From: Lutibacter flavus
GTDB taxonomy: Bacteria > Bacteroidota > Bacteroidia > Flavobacteriales > Flavobacteriaceae
NCBI RefSeq assembly: GCF_900188355.1
Contig: NZ_FZNX01000001.1
Location: forward strand, 853,754-917,753
Length of the DNA stretch: 64,000 nucleotides
Reading direction: 5' to 3'
The translations under genes and the position numbers were made by a program. Position 1 is the stretch's first letter. Every line of letters starts with the position of its first letter. A model generated the notes under the pieces. The model was given only the letters and a program-made list of their open reading frames with translations. It was not told where the DNA came from and did not search any database. Positions 47,046-55,672 of this stretch are shown in pieces.

Positions 47046-47744
47046 ATGAGAAAGTTTATATATACAATTGCAATAGGAACACTATTATTGTCTTGTGGAG
47101 GTTCAGGTACCGACAAACCTACTCCACCACCAGTAGCTGAAAATAAAGCACCACTAGTACCTACTTTAGTATATCCTTCTGCCAACTTGTTATGTATAGA
47201 AAATGCCATTAATTTTCAATGGAATGCTTCAACAGATCCAGATGGAGATTCCGTTTCTTATCAAATTCAGATAGCTAAAGACAATTCATTTACTCAAATT
47301 GTACAATCCATTTCAAATTCTAGTACATCTAGAGATATTTCCTTAGAAAAAGGTGTTGCTTATTATTGGAGAGTAAACGCAAAAGATAGTAAAAATTTAA
47401 GCAGCGATTATTCTTCAGTTTATTCATTTTATACCGAAGGAGAAGGTATTTCTAATTATTTACCCTTTTCACCCGAAATTGTTTCACCTACTTTAAATAC
47501 TATTGTACAGGAAGCAAGTGCTACTTTAGAATGGTCTGCGTCTGATGTTGATAATGATCCATTAACGTATGACGTTTATTTTGGAACAGACAATCCGCCA
47601 ACTGCTGCAGTTTCAACTAATCAAACAGCAAACACGGTTACTGTTGATGTAAATAGCGAATCAAATTATTATTGGAAGGTAGTTGTTAAAGATGATAAAG
47701 GTGGACAAACTATTGGACAAGTATGGAATTTTAAAACGGACTAG
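47046..47744 (+). CDS. Lipoprotein with two FN3-like domains
   Basis: 232 aa. Lipobox LLSC (Cys17). Two related beta-sandwich repeats follow, about 35-130 and 137-232, each with the W..S.D.DGD/NDPL-Y and YYWRVN / YYWKVV pattern typical of fibronectin type III-like domains. Probably a surface-located binding or spacer protein. Strong terminator downstream. Confidence 0.78.
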   Translation: MRKFIYTIAIGTLLLSCGGSGTDKPTPPPVAENKAPLVPTLVYPSANLLCIENAINFQWNASTDPDGDSVSYQIQIAKDNSFTQIVQSISNSSTSRDISLEKGVAYYWRVNAKDSKNLSSDYSSVYSFYTEGEGISNYLPFSPEIVSPTLNTIVQEASATLEWSASDVDNDPLTYDVYFGTDNPPTAAVSTNQTANTVTVDVNSESNYYWKVVVKDDKGGQTIGQVWNFKTD

Positions 47745-47772
47745 TTCGTTTTTCAAATTAAAATAATTTTCT

Positions 47773-47812
47773 AAAAGTCAATTTTTAATTATTTTAAAAA
47801 TTGACTTTTTTT
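47773..47812 (+). terminator. Terminator with 16-bp perfect stem
   Basis: AAAAGTCAATTTTTAA / TTAAAAATTGACTTTT with TTATT loop and T-run. Confidence 0.85.
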
Positions 47813-47906
47813 GGATACTTAACATATCTTTAGATTAATTTCTTAATTAAAGTTGTTTTTGTGTTTCTTTAACAAAATTTATCGTTAATAATTAGTATAA
47901 TTGCAT

Positions 47907-48740
47907 ATGAGAAAAAGACTAATTTATATTACATTATTGTTTGTTTCATTTTATGGTTTTTCCCAAGAACCAATTGCTAACGACACCATTAAAAATAATT
48001 TCAATTTAGTTTCATTAAAAGGTCAAGTAATTGATTTTGCAGGTAAAACACCTTTAAAAGGAGCCCATTTATTCAATTTAAATTCTGTTTTTGGAACAAT
48101 TACAAATGATAATGGAAATTTTGAAATAGCTACTACAGTTAACGATACTATTTATGTATCTTATTTAGGTTTTCAATCTATTAAACTTAAGATTACAAAT
48201 GATTTGCTAAATGGAAATGAACTTGTAATTGAATTACACGAAAAAACAGAGGAGATTTCTGAAATTGTTGTAAAATCTCATAAGTTAATTGGAGTTTTAG
48301 AAATAGATGCTAAAAATGTTCCTAAAGACAAATATGCGCGTATTCACATCAACGGATTACCTCAAACCTATGAAGTTGGTGTAAAGCAAAGAAGAGAATT
48401 TAATTCTCCTATAGATGCCCTTTTTAGACCAATTGATTTTGTTTATAATATGTTTGGAAAAAGTCCAAAGCAACTGAAAAAACTTAAAAAAATGCGTGAT
48501 AATGATCAATTACGTAGTCAATTAGAAGGAAGGTTTAATAGAGAATTAATGATGGAGTATTTGGATATGGACGCTGCTGAATTAAATGAATTATTAAATG
48601 AATGTAATTATTCAGATTACTTTATAAAACAAGCCAGTGATTTACAGCTAATTGAAGCTGTGTTACTTTGTTATGAAAATTATAAAGCAATAAAGAAAGG
48701 AAGTACCATAAAAGAAATTGACAAGCAAGAAAAACAGTAA
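47907..48740 (+). CDS. Carboxypeptidase-regulatory-like domain protein
   Basis: 277 aa from ATG 47907; a TTG two codons earlier is less likely. Signal peptide ends near YGFSQ (residue 20). Residues about 35-115 are a CarboxypepD_reg-like beta-sandwich (LKGQVIDFAGKTPLKGAHLF ... ISYLGFQSIKLKI type), as found at the N-terminus of SusC/TonB receptors. No barrel follows; the rest is helical and charged. It is therefore a stand-alone envelope protein of unknown function. Confidence 0.8.
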   Translation: MRKRLIYITLLFVSFYGFSQEPIANDTIKNNFNLVSLKGQVIDFAGKTPLKGAHLFNLNSVFGTITNDNGNFEIATTVNDTIYVSYLGFQSIKLKITNDLLNGNELVIELHEKTEEISEIVVKSHKLIGVLEIDAKNVPKDKYARIHINGLPQTYEVGVKQRREFNSPIDALFRPIDFVYNMFGKSPKQLKKLKKMRDNDQLRSQLEGRFNRELMMEYLDMDAAELNELLNECNYSDYFIKQASDLQLIEAVLLCYENYKAIKKGSTIKEIDKQEKQ

Positions 48741-48786
48741 ATAAGTTTTTGTTTCAAATAAACGTTAAAATAGTCTCAAATCTATT

Positions 48787-49989
48787 TTATAATAATTGGA
48801 ACACCTTTAAAATACTCTTAAATCCTAAAATTAAAGTAATTAGTAAAATTATTCCAGAAATCATGTTTTGATTTCGGGTGTTTTTAAATTCACCCATTAC
48901 TGATATTCTATTTACAACCCATATTAGAAATAGTGCAACAATTGGTAATAATATTCCATTTGAAACTTGAGCAAATTTAATAATTTCAATAGGGTTTACT
49001 TGTAAAGAAGAAAATAATACACCAATTATTAATATAAATATCCAAACCACTCTAAATTTTATAGATTTTAAACTATCACTCCATCCAAAACAACTTTTCG
49101 CAACAAAAGAAGCTGCCAATGGTGCTGTAATTGCTGAAGTAATTCCAGCTGCAAACATTCCTATACCTAAAAAGTATTTTGCAAAACTACCATACAAAGG
49201 CTCTAATCCTTTAGCTAAATCTGCGCCATTTCTAATTGAAACCGCATTTATTGAAGTTGCAGCAATAATAATAGACATAGAAACAAAACCTCCTAAAATA
49301 ATAGAAATTAAAGTATCCTTTTTTGCATATTTTAAATCAGATTTTAATTTCCACCTTTCTTTTACTAAAGATGCGTGTAAAAATAAATTATAGGGTACCA
49401 CAGTAGTTCCAATTAATCCAATTATTGTTAACATACTGTTTTCAGGAAAAGAAGGAATGAACATTCCTTTAAATATTAACTCAAAATTTGGTTTTGTAAT
49501 TATTGCTGTCACTATAAATGAAAAACTCATTAACAACACCAATGTTATTAGGCTACGTTCCAATATTTTATAATTACCTATAAAAAGTAAAACGAAAGCA
49601 ATACCTCCAATTAAAATTGGAAAATAATTAAAAGTTGATTTATCAAATATAGCTGAAATACCTAAAGAAGCTCCACTAATATTACCTGCTTCATAAGCCG
49701 CATTACCAACAACAATTGCGGCTAAAATTAAAATAATTACAAATTTCCTTAGAAATACAGAGCTTATTTGTTCTTTTATAACTTCTGCCAAACCTTTTTG
49801 GGTAATTATACCAACTCTTACGGCCATCTCTTGCAGAACAACTGTTGCTACAATTGATAATGTCATAGCCCATAATAATGTATAACCAAAATTAACTCCA
49901 GCCAATGTACAAAGAGTAACTGTTCCAGGACCTATAAATGCTGCGGCAATTAATGCCCCTGGACCTATATTTTTAAACCATTTAAACAT
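48787..49989 (-). CDS. NRAMP-like transporter with altered metal-binding motifs
   Basis: 400 aa, about eleven transmembrane helices, NRAMP fold. In canonical NRAMPs the first helix has DPGN and the sixth MPHN, and these Asp, Asn and Met side chains hold the metal. Here TM1 reads FIGPGTV (residues 18-24; Gly20 and Thr23 replace Asp and Asn) and TM6 reads TVVPYNLFLHAS (Val198 and Tyr200 replace Met and His). Substrate may be magnesium, another ion, or not a divalent metal at all. Upstream sequence carries repeated AATACT half-sites, suggesting tight regulation. Confidence 0.85.
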   Translation of the reverse strand: MFKWFKNIGPGALIAAAFIGPGTVTLCTLAGVNFGYTLLWAMTLSIVATVVLQEMAVRVGIITQKGLAEVIKEQISSVFLRKFVIILILAAIVVGNAAYEAGNISGASLGISAIFDKSTFNYFPILIGGIAFVLLFIGNYKILERSLITLVLLMSFSFIVTAIITKPNFELIFKGMFIPSFPENSMLTIIGLIGTTVVPYNLFLHASLVKERWKLKSDLKYAKKDTLISIILGGFVSMSIIIAATSINAVSIRNGADLAKGLEPLYGSFAKYFLGIGMFAAGITSAITAPLAASFVAKSCFGWSDSLKSIKFRVVWIFILIIGVLFSSLQVNPIEIIKFAQVSNGILLPIVALFLIWVVNRISVMGEFKNTRNQNMISGIILLITLILGFKSILKVFQLL

Positions 49990-49995
49990 TTAATA

Positions 49996-50058
49996 AATAC
50001 TTAGTATTAACAGTATCAAAAATACTTAAAATACTTCAGTAAAATATTGTGGAGTATT
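49996..50058. promoter_or_regulatory. AATACT half-site cluster upstream of the NRAMP-like gene
   Basis: AATACTTAGTATT (49996-50008) is a perfect palindrome seven bases before the start codon. AATACTTCA (50030-50038) and TGGAGTATT (50050-50058) form a second dyad, and another AATACT begins at 50021. A TATTTTTG -7-like motif on the minus strand (50017-50024) lies between. Likely repressor operator; regulator unknown. Confidence 0.55.
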
Positions 50059-50135
50059 ATCCTTTGATACATTTTAAATACAAAATATATCAGCATAACA
50101 AAATTCCGAAAGAAAATTGAAGTATCAGAAATATA

Positions 50136-51254
50136 TTAAATTGAAATTTCAATAAATTTTATTCCTAATTCTTTTTGAATTTCTTGAATTCTCTGTAATT
50201 CATTTGGAAGAATTAAAGCAATCGAATATCCTGCTTTTCCTGCTCTTGCAGTCCTACCACTTCTATGCGTATAATATTCTAATTGTTCTGGTAATTGGTG
50301 ATGAATTATAAAGCCTAAATTATTTACATCAATTCCACGAGCAGAAACATCAGTTGAAATTAAAACCTGAAGACTTCCATTTTTAAAAGCTCTCATCACT
50401 TTTTCACGCTCTTTTTGTTGCATATCACCTTCTAAAGCTGCAACTGAGAATCCTTCTTCTTTTAATTGATCTGCTAAATTTTGAGTACCCAATTTAGTTC
50501 TACAAAAAATAATTCCTCTATCACCTGATCTTCGTTCTAATATTTTTGTTAAAAGATTCGTTTTATCTTTAATTGTTGTCTTAATAAATTGATGCGTAAT
50601 ATTTGCATTCACCAACGAATTCTTATTTACCTCAATACGAGCAGCATTAGCCGCCATATAAGTTTTAATAATCTGCTTTATTTCATTAGGCATAGTAGCA
50701 GAAAACAACCACGTATTTTTATTGTTCCCGGTGAATTTTAATATTCTATTTAAATCCAACTTAAAACCCATACTAAGCATTTCATCCGCTTCGTCCAGCA
50801 CTAAAGTTTTAACTTTACTTAGGTTTATTTCCCCTTTTTCAATCAAATCTATTAATCTACCTGGCGTAGCAACAACAATATGTGTTGTCCTTTTTAAATT
50901 ACTTATTTGACGTTCAATTTTTTCACCACCATAAACTGCTTCAATAAATATTTTATCTTCTGAATATTTAGTGAATTTAAAAAGTTGTTTTTTTATTTGC
51001 TGAACCAATTCTCTAGTTGGCGCTAAAATCAACCCTTGAATATTAGGGGATTTTGTATCAATTGCCTGTAAAATAGGCAATCCGAACGCAGCTGTTTTAC
51101 CTGTTCCTGTTTGCGCTAAACCAATAAAATCAGTTTTAGAGTTCAATAATATAGGAATTGCACCATTTTGAATTTCAGTTGGAACTTTAATCCCCAATTC
51201 TCTTAATGCTGTTACAAATTCTTTACGAACTCCTAATTGTGAAAATGTTGACAT
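50136..51254 (-). CDS. DEAD-box RNA helicase
   Basis: 372 aa. Q motif region, AQTGTGKT (motif I), PTRELVQQ, VATPGRL, DEAD in VLDEADEML (motif II), SATMP (motif III), and the RGIDVNNLGF and HRSGRTAR motifs of the second RecA domain. It has almost no C-terminal extension. It unwinds RNA duplexes, probably in cold adaptation or ribosome assembly given the adjacent cold-shock gene. Confidence 0.94.
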   Translation of the reverse strand: MSTFSQLGVRKEFVTALRELGIKVPTEIQNGAIPILLNSKTDFIGLAQTGTGKTAAFGLPILQAIDTKSPNIQGLILAPTRELVQQIKKQLFKFTKYSEDKIFIEAVYGGEKIERQISNLKRTTHIVVATPGRLIDLIEKGEINLSKVKTLVLDEADEMLSMGFKLDLNRILKFTGNNKNTWLFSATMPNEIKQIIKTYMAANAARIEVNKNSLVNANITHQFIKTTIKDKTNLLTKILERRSGDRGIIFCRTKLGTQNLADQLKEEGFSVAALEGDMQQKEREKVMRAFKNGSLQVLISTDVSARGIDVNNLGFIIHHQLPEQLEYYTHRSGRTARAGKAGYSIALILPNELQRIQEIQKELGIKFIEISI

Positions 51255-51322
51255 ACTTTTATTTTTATAAGATTGTAAAGATACTTTTATTTAAAAGAGT
51301 TTCTTCGTATTTAACGGCAATA

Positions 51323-51353
51323 AAAAAAGCTACAATTAAGTAGCTTTTTTTTA
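51323..51353 (-). terminator. Terminator after the cold-shock gene
   Basis: AAAAAAAGCTAC / GTAGCTTTTTTT stem with a six-base loop between the cold-shock and helicase genes. Confidence 0.85.
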
Positions 51354-51372
51354 ATTTATATAAGTTAGAAAT

Positions 51373-51813
51373 TTAAACTTTCTTAACTCTAACAGCGTTC
51401 ATTCCTTTTAAACCTTTTTCAAGTTCAAAAGTTACTGAATCATTTTCTTTTATCTCTTCTAATAAACCACTAACGTGAACAAAAAACTTTTCTTGAGATG
51501 AACTATCAATAATAAATCCAAAACCTTTTGAAGTATCAAAAAATGAAACTTTTCCAACTCTGTTCACTGGAGCGGCTTCTTCTCTATCTTCCTTCTTAGG
51601 AATTCCAATTTCTATACTTTCGGCATCAACTTTTATTTTATTGGCTGGATCTGGCGGAGTATCTGTTAGTTGACCAAATTCATCAACATAAACAAACATA
51701 TTATCTTGTCCACTAGCTTTACGCTCCTCTTTTCTAAGAAGTTTATCTTTCTTTTTCTTTAATCTTTTCTTCTCTCTTTCTTTTTTACCAAATGTTTCTT
51801 GTGATCCTGCCAT
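51373..51813 (-). CDS. Cold-shock-domain protein with basic N-terminal extension
   Basis: 146 aa. The first 40 residues are highly basic (KKEREKKRLKKKKDKLLRKEERK). The cold-shock domain covers about 85-146: GKVSFFDTSKGFGFI contains RNP1-like aromatic residues and KFFVHVSGL the RNP2 motif. An RNA-binding chaperone, longer than the usual 65-70 aa Csp. Upstream, TATATTTG on the minus strand (51996-52003) would give a 5' leader of about 175 bases, as in cold-induced mRNAs. Confidence 0.9.
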   Translation of the reverse strand: MAGSQETFGKKEREKKRLKKKKDKLLRKEERKASGQDNMFVYVDEFGQLTDTPPDPANKIKVDAESIEIGIPKKEDREEAAPVNRVGKVSFFDTSKGFGFIIDSSSQEKFFVHVSGLLEEIKENDSVTFELEKGLKGMNAVRVKKV

Positions 51814-51995
51814 TAATTATTTTACGTTAAGTTTTATTATTTAATACTCTGTTTCCTAAACAGTTACTCTTGTCATTTAAATACTCAATAATAATTAAAA
51901 AAATTAAATCAAAAACTTGACTTATACAATAATTAATGAAGTTTATAAAACGACTGGTATATAAATTTTGTAATAATGTCATTTACATACTTTTG

Positions 51996-52003
51996 CAAAT
52001 ATA
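51996..52003 (-). promoter_or_regulatory. Candidate -7 element for the cold-shock gene; rest of 51.81-52.33 kb gap
   Basis: TATATTTG on the minus strand implies a long leader. The 518-base gap is otherwise AT-rich; no ORF or stable hairpin was found in it. Confidence 0.4.
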
Positions 52004-52331
52004 GCGTTTCAAATTTAATTTTTATATAACAAGCTAAAATAAATATTTAAATATCATAAAAAAGTAACATGAACCCAAAAGGCAGGTCCCACTTTTTCAA
52101 TGTTTTTAATTTTAAATACTTCGTTATTGCTGTTTGTATGATTTGCAATATGATCCCTTATTAAGAAAACAATCATTAAATACAGTTTTTTGACCTTTAT
52201 CTCTAATTAATAATTTATTTCAATATTTTATTTATATTTAACAATATATTGATTTGAAATTCATTTTAAATAATGAAAAGTATCAATTGAGAATGTTTTT
52301 ATAAATTTAATTACTAACAAAACTTTAAATT

Positions 52332-52766
52332 ATGACAAATTCAACAAGCAAACCAACAACAGTTTTCTGGATTATTGGTGTAATTGCTCTTTTATGGAAT
52401 ATTATGGGGGTAGTTGCATATTTAGCACAAGCTTATATATCAGATGAGGATTTAGCTATTTTACCAGAGGCGGAACAAGCTTATTATAATGGAATTCCGG
52501 CTTGGGTTACAGCTGCATTTGCAATTTCTGTTTTTGCAGGTTTACTAGGTTGCATAACCCTTTTAATGAAAAAGAAAATAGCTGTTATTTTATTTTTCAT
52601 TTCTTTTATTGCTATAATAGTGCAGTTTGTATATAATTTCTTTATTCAGGATTTTATGGAAATTTCTGGCGCTGCAAGAATGGCAATGCCAATTGTAGTA
52701 ATAATTATAGCCTTATTTTTAATTTGGTTTTCTAAAGATTCTGAAAAGAAAGGAATTCTTTCTTAA
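52332..52766 (+). CDS. Small four-helix membrane protein, unknown
   Basis: 144 aa with four predicted membrane segments (about 12-34, 58-78, 83-103, 114-134). A WNIMGVVAYLAQAY first helix and a GIPAWVTAAFAISVFAGLLGC second helix are typical of an uncharacterised Bacteroidota family. No catalytic motif. Ends at a terminator. Confidence 0.7.
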   Translation: MTNSTSKPTTVFWIIGVIALLWNIMGVVAYLAQAYISDEDLAILPEAEQAYYNGIPAWVTAAFAISVFAGLLGCITLLMKKKIAVILFFISFIAIIVQFVYNFFIQDFMEISGAARMAMPIVVIIIALFLIWFSKDSEKKGILS

Positions 52767-52789
52767 TTAGCCATAATAAATATCTAAAA

Positions 52790-52810
52790 CCTGAGTTTAA
52801 TAAATTCAGG
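52790..52810 (+). terminator. Terminator
   Basis: CCTGAGTTTA / TAAATTCAGG stem followed by CTTTTTTT. Confidence 0.8.
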
Positions 52811-52864
52811 CTTTTTTTGACAAATTTTAAAATAACAAAAGGATCTTTTATACTTTTGAACTAC

Positions 52865-54097
52865 ATGAAAAATCTTTTGATAATTGGTTTTATTTGGCCT
52901 GAACCTAGTTCGACTGCAGCAGGAACAAGAATGCTGCAACTTATTGAATTATTTCAAAAAAATAATTATAACATAACTTTTGTTAGTACTTCTTTAAAAA
53001 CTGATAAATCTTACCTTTTAGAAAAGTTAAACATTAATACATATGATATTCAATTAAATAATTCAAGTTTTGATAAACTCTTAACAGAAATAAACCCAGA
53101 TGCAGTATTGTTTGACAGGTATTTAACTGAAGAACAGTTTGGATGGAGAGTTTTAGAAAATTGTCCAAATGCACTTAAAATTCTGGATACTGAAGATTTA
53201 CATTTTTTAAGATTCGCAAGGCAACAAACATATAAAAACAATAGTAAATTAACTTTAGATTTATTAGTTAATGATGTTACCAAGCGTGAAATAGCAAGTA
53301 TTTATAGATGCGATTTATCGTTAATAATATCAAAATTTGAAATGAACTTATTAACTAAGACATTCAAAATAAGTAAATCAATTTTAAAATATATTCCTTT
53401 CTTATTAGATAATATTAATCTAGAAAAGATAAAATCTTATCCTAATTTTAAAAACAGACAACATTTTATTTCCATAGGAAATTTTAAACATGAGCCAAAT
53501 TGGAATGCAGTTTTGTATTTAAAAAATCATATTTGGCCAAAAATTCATAAAGACTTACCTAATTCACAATTACATATTTATGGAGCATATTGTACAGATA
53601 AAGTATTGCAATTGCATAATGTTAATGACGGTTTTTTAATAAAAGGATGGACTGATAATTTAGAAAAAGTATTTACAAATTCTAAAATATGCTTAGCACC
53701 TATTCAATTTGGAGCAGGTTTAAAAGGTAAACTTATAAATGCGATGGAATTTGGTACGCCTTCGGTTACAACTTCTATTGGTGCAGAATCTATGAGTGGA
53801 AATTTAAAATGGAACGGTTTTATTTGTGATGATCCAAATGAATTTGCTTTAAAAGCTGTTGAATTATATAAAAATGAAAAAATTTGGGAAAATTCTCAGG
53901 TAAAAGGAATTGAAATTATTAATAAATGCTACTCAAAATTAAAGTTTTCTAAAAAATTAATTAGAAAAATTGAGGAAATCACCAATAATTTGGAAGCTCA
54001 TAGACAACATAATTTTATTGGCTCCATACTACAATATCACACATTAAAAAGCACAAAATATATGTCTAAATGGATAGAAGAAAAGAATAAAAACTAA
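52865..54097 (+). CDS. Glycosyltransferase, GT4-like
   Basis: 410 aa from ATG 52865; the upstream extension overlaps a terminator and promoter and is rejected. GT-B fold: PEPSSTAAGTRMLQLIELF at the N-terminus and the C-terminal nucleotide-sugar region NSKICLAPIQFGAGLKGKLINAMEFGTPSVTT. Donor and acceptor unknown; no polysaccharide cluster is adjacent. TACTTTTG (52851-52858) is a probable -7 element. Confidence 0.83.
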   Translation: MKNLLIIGFIWPEPSSTAAGTRMLQLIELFQKNNYNITFVSTSLKTDKSYLLEKLNINTYDIQLNNSSFDKLLTEINPDAVLFDRYLTEEQFGWRVLENCPNALKILDTEDLHFLRFARQQTYKNNSKLTLDLLVNDVTKREIASIYRCDLSLIISKFEMNLLTKTFKISKSILKYIPFLLDNINLEKIKSYPNFKNRQHFISIGNFKHEPNWNAVLYLKNHIWPKIHKDLPNSQLHIYGAYCTDKVLQLHNVNDGFLIKGWTDNLEKVFTNSKICLAPIQFGAGLKGKLINAMEFGTPSVTTSIGAESMSGNLKWNGFICDDPNEFALKAVELYKNEKIWENSQVKGIEIINKCYSKLKFSKKLIRKIEEITNNLEAHRQHNFIGSILQYHTLKSTKYMSKWIEEKNKN

Positions 54098-54495
54098 ACC
54101 ATTTTATTTAATGTTAGTATTCCCATAATTTCTAATGGAATTCTAAAAGGTTTCATAGTAGCTTTATCTAACAAACACCAAATTGTTTTTGTACTACATA
54201 AAATTTCACCATTTCTCATAACATTTACATAACGATCAGATTTAACGCCGTAAGAACCTCCTATCCAAGTTTTTAAAGTGATTTCATCATTTAAAAAAGC
54301 CGCAGAAAAATAATCAATTTCGTGTCTTAATACAACCCAAACATATTTTTCATCAATTGATGAATTACTTAATTTAGTCCAATGTTTTTCAGCAATAAGT
54401 TGTGTCCATTTTAGGTAATTAACATTGTTAACATGTCCTAAGTTATCTATTGAAGATGCATCAACTTTAAAAGTAAATGTATAAGAGTGGTCCAT
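54094..54495 (-). CDS. Acyl-CoA thioesterase of the 4HBT hotdog family
   Basis: 133 aa. Hotdog fold with DNLGHVNNVNYLKWTQLI; Asp17 is the expected catalytic residue. KTWIGGSYG and STKTIWCLLD fit the central strands. Hydrolyses an unknown acyl thioester. The 3' end overlaps the convergent glycosyltransferase gene by four bases. Confidence 0.87.
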   Translation of the reverse strand: MDHSYTFTFKVDASSIDNLGHVNNVNYLKWTQLIAEKHWTKLSNSSIDEKYVWVVLRHEIDYFSAAFLNDEITLKTWIGGSYGVKSDRYVNVMRNGEILCSTKTIWCLLDKATMKPFRIPLEIMGILTLNKMV

Positions 54496-54688
54496 TATAA
54501 TATTGATATAAAAATTGTGTATTATTGAACAATAAATATATAAATTATTATGTTCTAATTAAGGAATTTTGAATAATAAAGAAAATTTAATTGGAATTAT
54601 TAATGTTATATTATAAATTTACATAACCTATAAAGTTCAAGAATATTCAAATATTTTAACATTATTTTTTAAATAGGGTTAAAAATTT

Positions 54689-54757
54689 ACAGTCGTAATA
54701 CTTGTATAAAAGAAATTATCGTGGGGACGACAGTTTTTTCAAGATTTTTACGACTGT
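54689..54757. repeat. Imperfect palindromic element, copy A
   Basis: Outer arms ACAGTCGTAA (54689-54698) and TTACGACTGT (54748-54757) are perfect complements. An inner TCGT-GGGG-ACGA hairpin lies in GTGGGGACGAC (54721-54731). AATAGGGTTA precedes it (54672-54681). Same architecture as copies B and C. Confidence 0.75.
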
Positions 54758-54788
54758 TTTGATTTTTAAATACTTGTGTTATTTTATA

Positions 54789-54866
54789 AAAAACAGTTGT
54801 AAATTTTAATATCTTACGATACTACCGTTGTGGGGACGACAATTTAACGTATTTACAACTGTTTTT
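54789..54866. repeat. Imperfect palindromic element, copy B
   Basis: Outer arms AAAAACAGTTGTAAAT and ATTTACAACTGTTTTT are a perfect 16-bp inverted repeat 78 bases across. The core is CTACCGTTGTGGGGACGACA (54822-54841), containing the inner GTTGT-GGGG-ACGAC hairpin. Confidence 0.8.
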
Positions 54867-54892
54867 AAAGAGGAACGACAAACTTCCACAAA

Positions 54893-55039
54893 TTATAAGT
54901 ATATACAATATCTATATTTAAATGCCACTTGTCCTTTTTCATTTATATATGTAAAGTTTGGGACTAATGTATTTATATAGATATGTTTAGGAGTATCTTT
55001 AATTATTTTTACTACTTGTTTTTTTACAGCTACTAACAT
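54893..55039 (-). CDS. Small ORF, 48 aa, between copy B and the CAP gene
   Basis: MLVAVKKQVVKIIKDTPKHI followed by NTLVPNFTYINEKGQVAFKYRY. It begins 17 bases after the CAP gene stop on the same strand. No family recognised. The amphipathic basic start and the VPNF motif (also in the ORF at 55622) are the only notable marks. The rest of the 54.5-55.05 kb gap is elements A and B plus AT-rich sequence. Confidence 0.4.
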   Translation of the reverse strand: MLVAVKKQVVKIIKDTPKHIYINTLVPNFTYINEKGQVAFKYRYCIYL

Positions 55040-55055
55040 AATTTAGATTTTTAGA

Positions 55056-55550
55056 TTATTGTTTAATAAAAATATGTGTAAAATAATTATTACCCTGGCT
55101 ATCATTATCGGTTGAAATTCCAAAATGAGTATATCCAGGATTTTCAATAATTTCCCTATGAGAATCACTTAACAACCAGGCATTTACAACGCTTTTCGCA
55201 GAACTATAGCCAAAAGCTACATTTTCACCTACTGATTTAGCATTTGCATTTTGGACCAATTTCTCGTGTCTTTCCGGAAAATAATCATGATTTAACTCTC
55301 CTAAATTCACCATATAATGTGTATGAGTTTCGGCAACAGAAGAAATAATATTTAATTTATTTAACGAAATAAGACCTTTTTCAACTCTATAATTGTTTAC
55401 CAAATCCAATATTTCATTTTCTATAGGTGTATAAGAAATTTTAGATTCCAAAACTTCATCAAAATAAATATCATCTTCCTCTGGTGAGCAAGAAGTGAAA
55501 AGGCTAAAAAAGAACAAAAAGAGTGTTAACTTAACTATTAAAGTTTTCAT
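55056..55550 (-). CDS. CAP/SCP-domain lipoprotein
   Basis: 164 aa. Lipobox FTSC (Cys21). CAP-domain signature: ILDLVNNYRVEKGL, HTHYMVNLGELNHDYF with the putative catalytic histidines, GENVAFGYSS, and SDSHREIIENPGYTHFGI. Bacterial CAP proteins are secreted and mostly unassigned. It sits between repeat copies B and C, with tiny ORFs on either side, in a region that looks accessory. Confidence 0.9.
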   Translation of the reverse strand: MKTLIVKLTLFLFFFSLFTSCSPEEDDIYFDEVLESKISYTPIENEILDLVNNYRVEKGLISLNKLNIISSVAETHTHYMVNLGELNHDYFPERHEKLVQNANAKSVGENVAFGYSSAKSVVNAWLLSDSHREIIENPGYTHFGISTDNDSQGNNYFTHIFIKQ

Positions 55551-55589
55551 GATTGAGGGGTTTTAAAGAATAGGGTTATTTTTTTATTT

Positions 55590-55672
55590 AAAAAGACAGT
55601 CGCAAATTTTATCTACACCTACTACCGTTGTGGGAACATTGAAGTGGCGATAAATAAATTACGACTGCTTTT
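55590..55672. repeat. Imperfect palindromic element, copy C
   Basis: CAGTCGCAA (55597-55605) against TTACGACTG (55659-55667), with AAAAAG/CTTTTT extensions. Core CTACCGTTGTGGGAAC at 55622-55637 matches copy B for 13 bases, then diverges. AATAGGGTTA precedes it (55569-55578), as in copy A. Confidence 0.75.

Noticed and set aside
54689..54866. CRISPR-like repeats
   Set aside because: Only two to three copies, palindromic, no uniform spacers and no cas genes.
54689..55672. Elements A-C as integron attC sites
   Set aside because: Gene order on the minus strand fits cassettes loosely, but the RYYYAAC/GTTRRRY core pairs are not found at the ends, and no integrase is present. Treated as an unknown palindromic family instead.
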